From contig NZ_APJI01000001.1 in NCBI RefSeq assembly GCF_000497575.1, positions 210,284 to 274,283 on the forward strand: a stretch of 64,000 nt of DNA, read 5' to 3'. Under the pieces are notes generated by a model. That model searched no databases. It was not told the DNA's origin and worked only from the letters and a program-made list of their open reading frames with translations. The DNA is from Afipia sp. OHSU_II-C1. Lineage in GTDB: Bacteria > Pseudomonadota > Alphaproteobacteria > Rhizobiales > Xanthobacteraceae. Positions 54,546 through 63,880 of this stretch are shown in pieces (the first letter of the stretch is position 1; each line of letters begins with the position of its first letter). The position numbers were made by a program, and so were the translations under genes.

Positions 54546-54658
54546 CGCAAGCTCCGTTTTACGTTCGCGAAGATCGCCGCTCTACCAGAGACCAGCTCGC
54601 AGAAATGACCGCTCCGAGTGGCGAGCCGTTATGGGGCTTCTTCATCTCAGGATAGTAA

Positions 54659-54679
54659 CTTGCATAACTAGACTAATTT
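54659..54679 (-). promoter_or_regulatory. shared 21-bp element, copy before the alcohol dehydrogenase operon
   Basis: On the minus strand this reads as an element with core TTAGTCTAGTTATGCAAG, identical over 21 bases to 58192-58212 and in the same orientation to the downstream gene. It overlaps the stop codon of the LivM-type gene. Here the flank adds TTACTA, making TAGTTA-N6-TTACTA. Probable operator or promoter element. Confidence 0.7.
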
Positions 54680-55713
54680 TCAGAGGTGATGTCAACTCGG
54701 TTGAATGCGTTTTCAGCATTCTCCTGCGGAACCCGGTTGATCTTCGCGGCTGCGAAAGCCGCATTGATTTCTCCAACGATCCCGCGCCGGAAAAGCATGA
54801 CGCAGATCATGAAAATCAGTCCGATGACGATCGGGACTTTGCTCGAGAGGTCGACTGCAAGAGGTCCCACTTGAACCACACCGAGGCTGGCGAGCTTGCT
54901 TTCGAGGGTCACAACCAGGATCGCGCCGACGATAGGCCCAAGAGGCGTTCCCAATCCGCCGAGCAGACACATCAGGATGACGTTTCCAGACTGGGTCCAA
55001 TGTGCATCAGGCAGCCCCGCAAACCCTAGGGTCAGGGCCTTCAGGCCGCCCGCAAGACCTGCGACCGCTGCGGACATCGTGAATGCCGATAGTTTATAAC
55101 TCTGAACATCGTAGCCCAGTGAAATGGCCCGCGGCTCGTTATCGCGAATGGCAAGAAGCACCTGCCCGAAGGGTGCTTCCATGATCCGCTGAAATCCCCA
55201 GACTGCAAGAAGCATCACCACGAGTGAGAACGCATACATTGCGTGGTCATTTGAAAGATCGAACAGTCCGAACAGGGCGCGTCGCGGAATCCGCTGAAGA
55301 CCATCTTCCGCACCGGTAAAAGGCGCCTGTACGCAAATGAAATAGATCATCTGCGCAAGCGCCAGCGTGATCATGGCAAAGTAGATCCCTTGCCTCCGGA
55401 TGGCCATTCCGCCCATGACTGCACCGAGCACAACGCCAATGATAAGGCTAACTCCCAGCGCAAGCTCCGGCGTGAAGCCCCAGGATTTGGTTACGTAACC
55501 CGCCGCATACGCACCAAAGCCAAAGAAAGCGGCATGACCGATCGAGAGAAGCCCCACATTTCCCGTAAAGAAATTGAATGCCACCGCGAATAGCGCGAAC
55601 GCCACGCACTTCATCAGAAACTGCGCATACAGGCCCGCAAATGGCGCAAGGATGCCGACAGCGGCCAGACCGAGGAACAGAATGGTCGACGATTTCATGT
55701 TCATGGTGCTCAC
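54673..55713 (-). CDS. LIV-type permease (LivM type)
   Basis: A 346-residue membrane protein: FNFFTGNVGLLSIGHAAFFGFGAYAAGYV and GGLGTPLGPIVGA mark the LivM family. The start is a GTG at 55713 overlapping the LivH-type stop, or the ATG nine bases later. It forms the channel with the LivH-type protein. The order on the minus strand is G, F, H, M, with the binding-protein gene divergent at 58258. Confidence 0.92.
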   Translation of the reverse strand: MSTMNMKSSTILFLGLAAVGILAPFAGLYAQFLMKCVAFALFAVAFNFFTGNVGLLSIGHAAFFGFGAYAAGYVTKSWGFTPELALGVSLIIGVVLGAVMGGMAIRRQGIYFAMITLALAQMIYFICVQAPFTGAEDGLQRIPRRALFGLFDLSNDHAMYAFSLVVMLLAVWGFQRIMEAPFGQVLLAIRDNEPRAISLGYDVQSYKLSAFTMSAAVAGLAGGLKALTLGFAGLPDAHWTQSGNVILMCLLGGLGTPLGPIVGAILVVTLESKLASLGVVQVGPLAVDLSSKVPIVIGLIFMICVMLFRRGIVGEINAAFAAAKINRVPQENAENAFNRVDITSEN

Positions 55714-56588
55714 GCTTCACGCCCAAACAGCCCGGCAGGCCTGACAAGCAGAACAAGCGCCATGACAATGAACACGATTGTCGATGACACTTCCGGATAG
55801 AATACCTTCGAGAGACCTTCGATCACGCCGAGCGCGAGGCCTGTCGCAATCGCACCGGCTGTCGATCCCAGCCCGCCAACGACCACCACCGCAAACGTGA
55901 TGATCAGGATGTTCGACCCCATCAGCGGCTGGACTTGATAGATCGGCGCGGCCAGCACGCCGGCGAAAGCCGCCAACGCTGCGCCAAGCGCATAGACGAA
56001 AGTCACCATCAATGGGACGTTTATTCCGAGAGCCTGTACCAGCCGCGCATTCTCTGTGCCTGCGCGCAAATACGATCCAAGCCTCGTTTTCTCGATGAGG
56101 AACCAGATAACGAGGCAGACAAACAGAGAAACACCGACGATCCATATCCGATAGATCGGCATTCTCATAAAGCCGAGGTCGACCAGCCCGCGCAGCGCCT
56201 GAGGCGTTTGATAAGGAAGGCCCGCAGAGCCATAGATGTCGCGAAAAATCCCTTCAAGCACTAGCGCAAGTCCGAACGTAAACAACAGGCCGTAGAGATG
56301 ATCGAGGCCAGCCAACCGACGCAGCAGAAGTCGCTCGATCAACACTCCAAATCCGCCAATTACAATTGGCACGAGAAACAATGACCACCAGTAGTTGATG
56401 CCAAACTTTTGCATAGCGAGATAGACGCCAAATGCGCCGAGCATATAGAGCGCGCCGTGAGCAAAGTTGATGATGTTGAGCAATCCAAAAATCAACGCGA
56501 GACCGAGGCTCAGAATCGCGTAGAAGCAGCCGTTCACGAGACCAATCGTGATCTGACCGAGCAGAACTTGTGCGGGAATGTCAAACAT
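55710..56588 (-). CDS. LIV-type permease (LivH type)
   Basis: A 292-residue permease with GLLNIINFAHGALYMLGAFG near the N-terminus and GGLGSTAGAIATG later, both LivH marks. I start at MFDIPAQ (56588), after the LivF-type stop; a TTG codon 12 bases upstream is less likely. Confidence 0.92.
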   Translation of the reverse strand: MFDIPAQVLLGQITIGLVNGCFYAILSLGLALIFGLLNIINFAHGALYMLGAFGVYLAMQKFGINYWWSLFLVPIVIGGFGVLIERLLLRRLAGLDHLYGLLFTFGLALVLEGIFRDIYGSAGLPYQTPQALRGLVDLGFMRMPIYRIWIVGVSLFVCLVIWFLIEKTRLGSYLRAGTENARLVQALGINVPLMVTFVYALGAALAAFAGVLAAPIYQVQPLMGSNILIITFAVVVVGGLGSTAGAIATGLALGVIEGLSKVFYPEVSSTIVFIVMALVLLVRPAGLFGREA

Positions 56589-56596
56589 CGCGATTC

Positions 56597-57325
56597 TCAA
56601 ACCCCCAGGCTTCGATCGACGAGCTCGGCCTTCGCTTCAAGCTCGGCCGCAGTTAACCGCATCGTGATGTCGCCGTGCTCCACGACCAGAAATCTGTCCG
56701 CGAGCGGCGCCGCGAAATACTTGTTCTGCTCAACGAGAAGGATCGTGTAACCGCGAGACTTCAGTTCGGTGATAAGATCGAAAAGGCGATCAACGATTAC
56801 CGGGGCAAGCCCCTCGGATATCTCGTCGAGCAGCAATAGCCTGGCACCGGTGCGCAAGATTCGCGCGATCGCCAGCATCTGCTGCTCGCCCCCTGAAAGC
56901 CTTGTTCCAGGTATGCTCCGGCGTTCGGCAAGATTGGGAAGCAAAGAGTAGATTTCATCGAGGGCCATACCGCCCTCGGACTGCTTGGGCGGTAACAGCA
57001 AGTTTTCTTCACAAGACAGACTGGCGAAGATGCCGCGCTCTTCAGGACAGTAACCGACGCCCATGCGGGCAATCATGTGAGGCGCGAGACGAATGGTGTC
57101 CTTGCCGCCGATTCGGATTGATCCCTGCCGCTTGTCGATCAACCCGACGATTGCGCGTAGCGTTGTCGTGCGACCGCTCCCGTTGCGGCCGAGAAGTGCA
57201 ACCACCTCGCCGCGCTGCAGGGAAAACGACATACCGTGAAGAACATGCGACTCGCCGTACCAGGCCTGTAGCTTGTCTATAGCAAGAATTTCGCCAGCAG
57301 CTGGTCCTTTCATGTCCCCACTCAC
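56597..57325 (-). CDS. LIV-type ATPase (LivF type) with Walker A Lys replaced by Arg
   Basis: A 242-residue ATPase. The Walker A motif reads GRNGSGRTT (46-54), so the nucleotide-binding lysine is arginine at residue 52 (codon CGC). Signature LSGGEQQM and Walker B LLLLDEISEGLAP are normal; the residue after the Walker B aspartate is still Glu, but the following proline of DEPSEG is Ile. The protein is otherwise full length. It pairs with the LivG-type ATPase whose Walker A is intact, so the transporter may have one strong and one weak ATP site. Confidence 0.9.
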   Translation of the reverse strand: MSGDMKGPAAGEILAIDKLQAWYGESHVLHGMSFSLQRGEVVALLGRNGSGRTTTLRAIVGLIDKRQGSIRIGGKDTIRLAPHMIARMGVGYCPEERGIFASLSCEENLLLPPKQSEGGMALDEIYSLLPNLAERRSIPGTRLSGGEQQMLAIARILRTGARLLLLDEISEGLAPVIVDRLFDLITELKSRGYTILLVEQNKYFAAPLADRFLVVEHGDITMRLTAAELEAKAELVDRSLGV

Positions 57326-58116
57326 GACGCTTTTCCCGCCGTACGCGAACGTGAGCCTAGGTAGGATTCGATCACCTGCGGATTGCTGGACACCTCGTGG
57401 TAAGGTCCTTCAGCAATGATTTCACCACGGCGCAGCACGCTGATCCGGTCGGCAATTCGTGCAACCATTTTCATGTTGTGCTCGACCATGACGACCGTGC
57501 GGCCAATCGCCGCTTGCTTGATGAGGTCCGTGACGCGCTCAACATCCTCATGTCCCAGTCCCTGAGTAGGCTCGTCGAGAAGCATGACCTTCGGTTCGGT
57601 CGCTAGCGTCGTCGCGAGTTCGAGCGCCCGCTTACGGCCGTAAGCCAGGTCTCCAGCGCGGGTTTGCGCGAACGCACTCAGATCAACTTGACCGAGCAGA
57701 CCGCAAATGCGCTCGGACATGTCGTCGGGCCGGAGTCCGCCCCGCCAGAATTTCGAGGGCGATACAAACCTCTGCTGAAGTGCGATTGCGATGTTCTCGC
57801 TGACCGAAAGATGCGGAAAAACCGCTGATATCTGGAATGATCGTACAAGACCGAGGCGAGCAAGCGCAGCTGGCTGCTCCGTCGTCACATCGGCCCCTTC
57901 CAGCCGGATGCGGCCTGATGTTGGGACCAGAAACTTGGTCAGCAGATTAAAAACTGTCGTTTTACCTGCTCCGTTTGGACCAATCAGCGCGTGAATCGTG
58001 CCGCGACGAATGTCGAGGTCAACGCTGTTGACGGCAACATAACCGCGGAATTCCTTTCGCAGCCCGCGCGCTTCGAGAACCACATCGACATCCGCATGAT
58101 GCGACGCTTCCTTCAT
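57322..58116 (-). CDS. LIV-type ATPase (LivG type)
   Basis: A 264-residue ATPase with [30 protein letters not shown] and VMLLDEPTQGLGHED. I start at MKEASHHAD (58116) with GGAGGAG nine bases before it. The first gene of the minus-strand LIV operon; it shares the 141-base divergent spacer with the binding-protein gene. Confidence 0.92.
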   Translation of the reverse strand: MKEASHHADVDVVLEARGLRKEFRGYVAVNSVDLDIRRGTIHALIGPNGAGKTTVFNLLTKFLVPTSGRIRLEGADVTTEQPAALARLGLVRSFQISAVFPHLSVSENIAIALQQRFVSPSKFWRGGLRPDDMSERICGLLGQVDLSAFAQTRAGDLAYGRKRALELATTLATEPKVMLLDEPTQGLGHEDVERVTDLIKQAAIGRTVVMVEHNMKMVARIADRISVLRRGEIIAEGPYHEVSSNPQVIESYLGSRSRTAGKAS

Positions 58117-58191
58117 CGGGACCATCTCCTCCGAAATTTTTGTGCGTCGCAATGACATTGAGCTTCGCGAGCCTGTTGACATCGTCATATC

Positions 58192-58212
58192 AAATTAGTC
58201 TAGTTATGCAAG
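58192..58212 (+). promoter_or_regulatory. shared 21-bp element, copy before the binding-protein gene
   Basis: Core TTAGTCTAGTTATGCAAG, identical over 21 bases to the minus-strand copy at 54659-54679. It lies 45 bases before the binding-protein ATG inside the 141-base divergent spacer (58117-58257), which holds no gene. Confidence 0.7.
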
Positions 58213-58257
58213 CCTGTCGATCAGGTAAGTCTCGAACAAAAAGAGGGAGGAGCAACA

Positions 58258-59472
58258 ATGAGCAAGGTGGCCATGACGCTTGCCGCAAGTATGAGTTTGG
58301 CAAGCCCGGCGTATGCACAGACTGCGAACGTCTCTGACGACGTCGTCAGAATCGGCGTGATGACCGACATGTCCGGCCAGTTTTCCCATGAGTCCGGGGA
58401 AGGATCGGTGACTGCCGTGAAGATGGCGGTCGAAGATTTTGGCGGAAAGGTTCTCGGCAAACCTATCGAGGTGGTCGTCGCCGATCACCAGAACCGCAAT
58501 GAAGTGGCAATCGCGAAGGCTCGTGAATGGTACGACGTCGCCAAAGTCGACCTGATCGCAAACCTGATAAACTCATCGATTGCGCTTGCGGTGACTAACG
58601 TCGCACAAGAGAAAAATCGCATTGCGATCGTCAACGGGTCGGGTTCGTCACGGCTCACCAACGATTCCTGCACGCCGAACAGCATCCACTACGCGTATGA
58701 CACCTACGCCCTGGCTCAGGGGACAGGAAAAGCACTTATCAAGGAAGGTCTGAATTCGTGGTACTTTCTGACGGCAGACTACGCGTTCGGCCATGCGCTT
58801 GAGGGCGACACATCGAATGTAGTGAAGGCAAACGGCGGCACGGTCGTTGGTTCGATCCGATATCCCATTGATACGGCCGACCACTCGTCATTTCTGCTTC
58901 AGGCGCAGGCTTCAAAGTCCAAGGTTGTTGCCGTTGCCGGCTCCGGAACAACGTTCATCAACGCGGTTAAATCGGCCAAGGATTTCGGTCTCACCGACGG
59001 CGGAAAGCAAACCATCGCGGGATTGCTAGTCTGGATTACCGATATCGATTCGATGGGCCTGACGACGGCACAGGGTCTCGTCCTGACCAATGCTTTCTAT
59101 TGGGATCGCGATGAAGAAACCCGGGCATTCTCCAAACGCTTTTTCGCGAAGATGAAGCGCATGCCGCATATGGGTGACGCCGGCGACTACTCGTCGACGA
59201 TGCATTACCTGAATGCAATCAAAGCTTCCGGTACCGACGACGCCAAGACAGTGATGGCCAAGATGCGCGAGATGCCGGTGAACGACTTTTTTGCGAAGAA
59301 TGGTCGCGTTCGCGAGGATGGCCGCTTCCTGCACGACATGTACGTCTATGAAGTCAAGAAACCCTCTGAATCAAAATACGCATGGGACTACTACAAGCTC
59401 CGCGCCGTCGTTCCGGGGGAGGAAGCTTTTCGACCCCTCTCGGAAAGCAAGTGTCCGCTGATCAAGAAGTAA
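58258..59472 (+). CDS. LIV-type substrate-binding protein
   Basis: A 404-residue Peripla_BP_6 protein with a short signal peptide (MSKVAMTLAASMSLASPAYAQ has 21 residues; cleavage after AYA) and VVRIGVMTDMSGQFSHESGEG in part. GGGAGGAG precedes the ATG. It serves the LivGFHM genes on the other strand. The sequence type (DVVRIGVMTDMSG) is common for aromatic-acid or other non-amino-acid ligands, but the ligand cannot be named. Confidence 0.9.
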   Translation: MSKVAMTLAASMSLASPAYAQTANVSDDVVRIGVMTDMSGQFSHESGEGSVTAVKMAVEDFGGKVLGKPIEVVVADHQNRNEVAIAKAREWYDVAKVDLIANLINSSIALAVTNVAQEKNRIAIVNGSGSSRLTNDSCTPNSIHYAYDTYALAQGTGKALIKEGLNSWYFLTADYAFGHALEGDTSNVVKANGGTVVGSIRYPIDTADHSSFLLQAQASKSKVVAVAGSGTTFINAVKSAKDFGLTDGGKQTIAGLLVWITDIDSMGLTTAQGLVLTNAFYWDRDEETRAFSKRFFAKMKRMPHMGDAGDYSSTMHYLNAIKASGTDDAKTVMAKMREMPVNDFFAKNGRVREDGRFLHDMYVYEVKKPSESKYAWDYYKLRAVVPGEEAFRPLSESKCPLIKK

Positions 59473-59485
59473 AACAAACCATCGC

Positions 59486-60541
59486 TCAGACGCGGCCGGG
59501 CACCGCCCGGCCGCTCTTCGTGCCGCCGAACTTGTCCGGATCGTAACGCATGCGATATTTCATCGATGTCGCATGAATTGGTTCTCCGCATCGATTGCAG
59601 ATGACAGTCGGCGTAAAATCCTTGCCGCATTCCAGATGCTTGAGAATAAGCGGTGGCTTGCCATCGGCGCGCCACCGGTCGCCCCAAGCCATCATCATGA
59701 TTAATGGGCCGTAAAGATCCATTCCCATCGGAGTCAGCAGATACTCAAATCTTTCCGGTAACGACTGGTACTTCCGTTTCTTGAAAACCCCGCGTTCAAC
59801 GAGCCGCGCAAGACGGTCCGTGAGGATATTTGAGGCAATGTTCAGCTCTGTTTGGAGCTTGTCGAAGCGCCTGGCGCCGAAGAAAGCTTCACGAATAACA
59901 AGAAAACTCCAGCGATCGCCGATCACCTCAAGTGACCGGGACACCGAGCTCGGTCGCCCGCGCATAAAGTCGTCGGCCGCCCGGCGCGACCGTCGAGAAG
60001 GTTCGACCCGTGTCTTCCCCGCTCCCGGCCCGTCGCGATAGCTGACGCCCCGCGCGACAACACGTTGATGACAGCAAGAGCACGATACGAATGGCTTGCT
60101 GACGCAATTGCAACCTTCGTGAATAAGCTGAAGCGGCGCTCCTTTTGGATCGGCCAGCCATCGATCACCAAACTGCATGAGAGCCATGAAGGTGGGATAA
60201 AGGTCGATACCGGATTTCGTCAGCTTGTATTCGACGCGACTCGATGTCTCGGAATAGCTGATTTCCCGGAAAATCCCCTCACGTGTCAAACGCCGAAGAC
60301 GGTCTGTCAGGGTTGCCCGGGAAATTTCGAGAGCTGAGCGAAATTCCTCGAACCGCCGGGCTCCGAAAAATGCCTCCCGGATTACAAGAAACGCCCAGGC
60401 ATCCGAAAGAATACCGACCGTCCGGGCGACCGAACAGTTCCGTTCGGTCAATACCGGCTGCTTCTGAATGACCCGGGCGGGCGGTACGGCTTTAGCGACC
60501 TTGGGCCGCCTTCCCTGCTTTGTCGCAGTCGCCAGCCGCAT
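59486..60541 (-). CDS. tandem double-HxlR regulator with two cysteine clusters
   Basis: A 351-residue protein made of two HxlR winged-helix domains, about residues 36-130 and 198-290. Both contain the identical 14-residue segment FLVIREAFFGARRF (51-64 and 213-226). After each domain comes a cysteine group: C144, C146, C154, C156, C157, and C305, C315, C318 (ICNRCGEPI), resembling zinc-ribbon or metal sites. HxlR proteins normally work as homodimers; here the dimer is fused. A linker rich in Arg joins the halves. It converges with the binding-protein gene and is the nearest candidate to bind the 21-bp elements. Confidence 0.85.
   Translation of the reverse strand: MRLATATKQGRRPKVAKAVPPARVIQKQPVLTERNCSVARTVGILSDAWAFLVIREAFFGARRFEEFRSALEISRATLTDRLRRLTREGIFREISYSETSSRVEYKLTKSGIDLYPTFMALMQFGDRWLADPKGAPLQLIHEGCNCVSKPFVSCSCCHQRVVARGVSYRDGPGAGKTRVEPSRRSRRAADDFMRGRPSSVSRSLEVIGDRWSFLVIREAFFGARRFDKLQTELNIASNILTDRLARLVERGVFKKRKYQSLPERFEYLLTPMGMDLYGPLIMMMAWGDRWRADGKPPLILKHLECGKDFTPTVICNRCGEPIHATSMKYRMRYDPDKFGGTKSGRAVPGRV
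59492..59514. terminator. strong hairpin at the convergent ends of the binding-protein and regulator genes
   Basis: GCGGCCGGGC (59492-59501) and its exact complement (59505-59514) form a 10-bp stem with an ACC loop. It follows the binding-protein stop by 19 bases and lies inside the last codons of the regulator gene. No T run follows, so termination may be partial. Confidence 0.6.
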
Positions 60542-60669
60542 AATTCCGTCCCGAACCTAAAACTTGATCGCTGGATACCGGCATAACCCATGCAAATGAG
60601 CCGCCACTCGCAAAGAGTTTGACGGTATCCGAGCGCGTTCGTCAAGGTCCGTAGTCCATCAACACAGGC

Positions 60670-61428
60670 TCACACTTCTATGATGCGCTCCACGTGCACA
60701 CGTCGGCAGTCCATTTCATATTCGAGATCCTGCACCGGCGGCCGATTGAGATGCCATGTCAGGCCTTGTCTGAAAATTCCGCGCTTTCCGATCTCAGTTT
60801 CAATGAACGGAAAGATGTCGTGGACGGTGTAAAGCTGCGTCGCGGTTACCTGGCTCCAGTCTCCGCCAAACGCGCTCATGCGCCGCTCCATCTCACCCAG
60901 AACCCACTTCGCTTTCTCCAGCATCGCCGCTGGAGAAATATCGCCGAGCCGGACGGCATGATCGCGGTAATTTCCTTTACCCTCCGGCGCTTCTCCACTT
61001 CCAGCGACCACAAAAGATGTTGGCGCATTCACAGCAGGGACCGCATAGGTGAAGGCGTAAAAGCCCGGCTCCGACGGCGGGTCGATTTTCGGGCAGACAT
61101 TGCTGCGCGCCACAGGATTTGCGGCACCATCCTGCATCACCCCCCAAGTCTTCAAGGTGCCTGTGTATTCTTCGTTGAACTTGACGAAACCGCTCTCCGT
61201 AAACGGCGCGGGCGAACGGAGCTCACAAGCAGCGAATGCACTCAAGGGGCGACCGGCATCTTTCAAAATCTGCGCGATGCGCTCAAATCCCTGACGCAGC
61301 GGCACCGGCTTGGTGAACCGTACGCGCTCGAGCGCAAAGCCGGGAAGCGCCGCAACACCAGCAGAATATTGGCTGACGCCCGGCATAAAACGATAGCCAC
61401 CATTGGGCGCTTCGACAGTCTTGATCAT
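60670..61428 (-). CDS. CnbZ-like (2-amino-5-chloromuconate deaminase family) protein, tentative
   Basis: A 252-residue soluble protein beginning MIKTVEAPNGGYRFMPGVSQ. Segments CELRSPAPFTESGFVKFN, NPVARSNVCP, VAGSGEAPEGKGNYRDH and TQLYTVHDIFPF recall the CnbZ family, which deaminates 2-aminomuconates in aminophenol and nitrobenzene pathways; the last segment also resembles the RidA fold. I rely on memory of the family, so the name is tentative. It is the last gene after the LivMGF genes on the same strand (47 bases from the ATPase gene), suggesting that the imported compound is an amino or imino acid that is deaminated. Confidence 0.5.
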   Translation of the reverse strand: MIKTVEAPNGGYRFMPGVSQYSAGVAALPGFALERVRFTKPVPLRQGFERIAQILKDAGRPLSAFAACELRSPAPFTESGFVKFNEEYTGTLKTWGVMQDGAANPVARSNVCPKIDPPSEPGFYAFTYAVPAVNAPTSFVVAGSGEAPEGKGNYRDHAVRLGDISPAAMLEKAKWVLGEMERRMSAFGGDWSQVTATQLYTVHDIFPFIETEIGKRGIFRQGLTWHLNRPPVQDLEYEMDCRRVHVERIIEV

Positions 61429-61475
61429 GTTGCCTCTTCTTGCTTTTCCAAATGGAATTTGTCGGTTGACTGGAG

Positions 61476-62210
61476 CTATTCTTCAAGAACGCCGAGATAG
61501 GCGTCGCGAATGATCGGATCTGCCAGCAACTCCGCACCCGAACCCGATCTGACGATCCGGCCCATGTCCATGACGAAGGCCGCGTCGCACAAATCCAGTG
61601 CCGTCGTCACATCCTGCTCCACCAGCAGGATGGACATTCCCTCGGCGTTGAGGGTACGTAGCGCAGCAACAAGCTGCTCCACCAGCAATGGCGAGAGCCC
61701 TAACGACAGTTCGTCAATCATCAGCAGCTTCGGCGCGCTCATGAGACCGCGTCCAATTGCGCACATCTGCTGCTCGCCACCGGAGAGCGTCGCTGCCGCC
61801 TGATTGCGGCGCTCAGACAATTTCGGAAACGTTGTATAAACCCTGTCCATGTCGCGACTGATTTCAGCGCGCGAGGCTGTGCGCGAATATGCCCCCATCA
61901 GGAGATTGTCCTCGATGCTCATCGCACCAAATAATCGTCGCCCTTCCGGCACATGAACAATGCCGTGCGAGAGGATCGCCGCCGCCGTCGCGCCCGCCAG
62001 ATTTTCGCCCTCCGATCGATATGAGCCCGACTGCACCGGAATAAGGCCTGACAGCGCTCGCATAAGGGTCGTCTTGCCCGCGCCATTTGAGCCGATCAGC
62101 GCCGTGATCTCCCCCCTGCGCACCGAAAGATCGATTCCCCAGAGCACCTGAACTTCGCCATAACCGGCACGAAGACCCTGCAATTCGAGAATGAGAGCCT
62201 GCTTAACCAT
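61476..62210 (-). CDS. LIV-type ATPase (LivF type)
   Basis: A 244-residue ATPase with [17 protein letters not shown] and LLMIDELSLGLSP. I start at MVKQALILE (62210), which overlaps the LivG-type gene by eight bases; a start 21 bases upstream is possible. Walker A is normal, unlike the LivF-type protein at 56.6-57.3 kb. Confidence 0.92.
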   Translation of the reverse strand: MVKQALILELQGLRAGYGEVQVLWGIDLSVRRGEITALIGSNGAGKTTLMRALSGLIPVQSGSYRSEGENLAGATAAAILSHGIVHVPEGRRLFGAMSIEDNLLMGAYSRTASRAEISRDMDRVYTTFPKLSERRNQAAATLSGGEQQMCAIGRGLMSAPKLLMIDELSLGLSPLLVEQLVAALRTLNAEGMSILLVEQDVTTALDLCDAAFVMDMGRIVRSGSGAELLADPIIRDAYLGVLEE

Positions 62211-62952
62211 GGGAAGCAGCCCTCTGGGCATACTGCTGGCCGAGATAGGCTTCGACCACCGCAGGGTTCTTGATCACATCGCGCGGTAGCCCGTCCGCAA
62301 TGAGCTTCCCATTGTGCAGCACGACGATCCGCGTACAGACATTAAGCACAACCTTCATCAGGTGCTCGATCATCACAATCGTAATGCCGCTGGCTGCAAG
62401 TTCGTGGATCAGACGCGTTGCGCGTTCGACTTCCGCGCTGTTCAATCCGGCATTGACCTCATCCAGAAACAGCAGCTTTGGCTTCATCGCCAGCGCCTTT
62501 GCCAGTTCGAGGCGCTTGCGCATTGCCAGAGTCAAGGTCGCAGCCGGCTGACTGGATTGCGCTTCCAGGCCAACAAATGCCAGGCGCTCGCGGGCAGACT
62601 CGCGCGCAGACTTCAGGCTTTCGTTAGGTTGCGAAAACAGTGCCGCAGCAGCCACATTGTCAAGCGCGGAGAGCTCCGCGAAGGGTTGCACGATCTGAAA
62701 AGTGCGCGACAGTCCGAGACGTGCGGACTGATAGGTCTTTACACGCGTAATGTCCTGTCCTGCGAAAGTCACTGTCCCGGAGCTGGCCGGTGTTACACCA
62801 GTCACCACATTAACGAGTGTCGTCTTGCCGGCACCGTTCGGCCCGATCAGTCCGAGCACCTCGCCCTTTGCAATACCGAGCGACACATCGCTCAGCGCCT
62901 TGAGGCCGCTGAAATGACGCGAGACGGACTGCAATCTGAGTATTTCAGACAC
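62203..62952 (-). CDS. LIV-type ATPase (LivG type)
   Basis: A 249-residue ATPase with [30 protein letters not shown] and [15 protein letters not shown]; Walker B is followed by VNAG instead of PTAG, a variant seen in some LivG proteins. Its start overlaps the LivM-type gene by eight bases. Confidence 0.92.
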   Translation of the reverse strand: MSEILRLQSVSRHFSGLKALSDVSLGIAKGEVLGLIGPNGAGKTTLVNVVTGVTPASSGTVTFAGQDITRVKTYQSARLGLSRTFQIVQPFAELSALDNVAAAALFSQPNESLKSARESARERLAFVGLEAQSSQPAATLTLAMRKRLELAKALAMKPKLLFLDEVNAGLNSAEVERATRLIHELAASGITIVMIEHLMKVVLNVCTRIVVLHNGKLIADGLPRDVIKNPAVVEAYLGQQYAQRAASHG

Positions 62953-63880
62953 GCTTCGGCCTCCATGATAGCAACCGATCGCGCAGCGACATCAGTCCGT
63001 GCGGAAGGAACAGCAGCAGCGCCACGATCAGAACGCCAAGCACGCCGCTATGAATCTGGATGTAGTTACGCCAAACCACCTCCTCCAATCCGAGGTAGAC
63101 CAGCGCACCAATAACGACCCCAAGCGGCGATCCGAGTCCTCCGATCAACGCCATCACAATCGGTTTTACCGAGTAAAGAATGTCGAACACATCGGAGGGA
63201 TCGATGTAATGAACCCACGCAGCGTAGATGCCGCCGGCAGCGCTGACGAAACATGCTGACAGACCGAATGCGATACTCTTGTAGAGCGTGGCATTGAGTC
63301 CGATCATGTTGGCGGCGGTCTCATTCTGCCGGATGCAGACCAGCCCAAAACCGAGCTTTGATCCTGCAACGGCGATGACCATCAAGGCTGTCCCCAGCAA
63401 CAATGCCCACATCGCATAGAAGAAGAACGTCGCATCCGACAGCACTCCAGCCGCAGACGTCAAAGGAATATTCAGGCCCATACCCCCGCCGGTGAGATCC
63501 GTGGCATTGTTGACAAGCTCGCGAAACACCTCGATCAGCGAGAGGCTGGCAATTGCAAAGTAGTGTCCACGCAAGCGCAGCAGCGCGGCTCCAAGCAGGC
63601 TCGCAACAACGAACGATGCGACCCATGCAGCGGCCACTGCAACACCAAGGGATACGCCGCGCGACATCAGGACACCCGTTGTGTAGGCGCCCAAACCGAA
63701 AAAAGCTGCAGTCGCAAACGATGGATAGCCTGCGAAACCACCGACGATGTTCCATGACAATGCAAGGATCGCGTACATGCAGGCGATCGTGCCAAGCCGC
63801 AGCGCATAAGCACCGCCGAAAATCGGCAGCGCAGCGATGCAGGCCACCAGCACAAGCAGAATCAGATTTGACCGGGTCAT
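62945..63880 (-). CDS. LIV-type permease (LivM type)
   Basis: A 311-residue permease with LSWNIVGGFAGYPSFATAAFFGLGAYT near the N-terminus and GGLGSPLGVVIGA toward the end. Its ATG overlaps the stop of the LivH-type gene. Confidence 0.92.
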   Translation of the reverse strand: MTRSNLILLVLVACIAALPIFGGAYALRLGTIACMYAILALSWNIVGGFAGYPSFATAAFFGLGAYTTGVLMSRGVSLGVAVAAAWVASFVVASLLGAALLRLRGHYFAIASLSLIEVFRELVNNATDLTGGGMGLNIPLTSAAGVLSDATFFFYAMWALLLGTALMVIAVAGSKLGFGLVCIRQNETAANMIGLNATLYKSIAFGLSACFVSAAGGIYAAWVHYIDPSDVFDILYSVKPIVMALIGGLGSPLGVVIGALVYLGLEEVVWRNYIQIHSGVLGVLIVALLLFLPHGLMSLRDRLLSWRPKRV

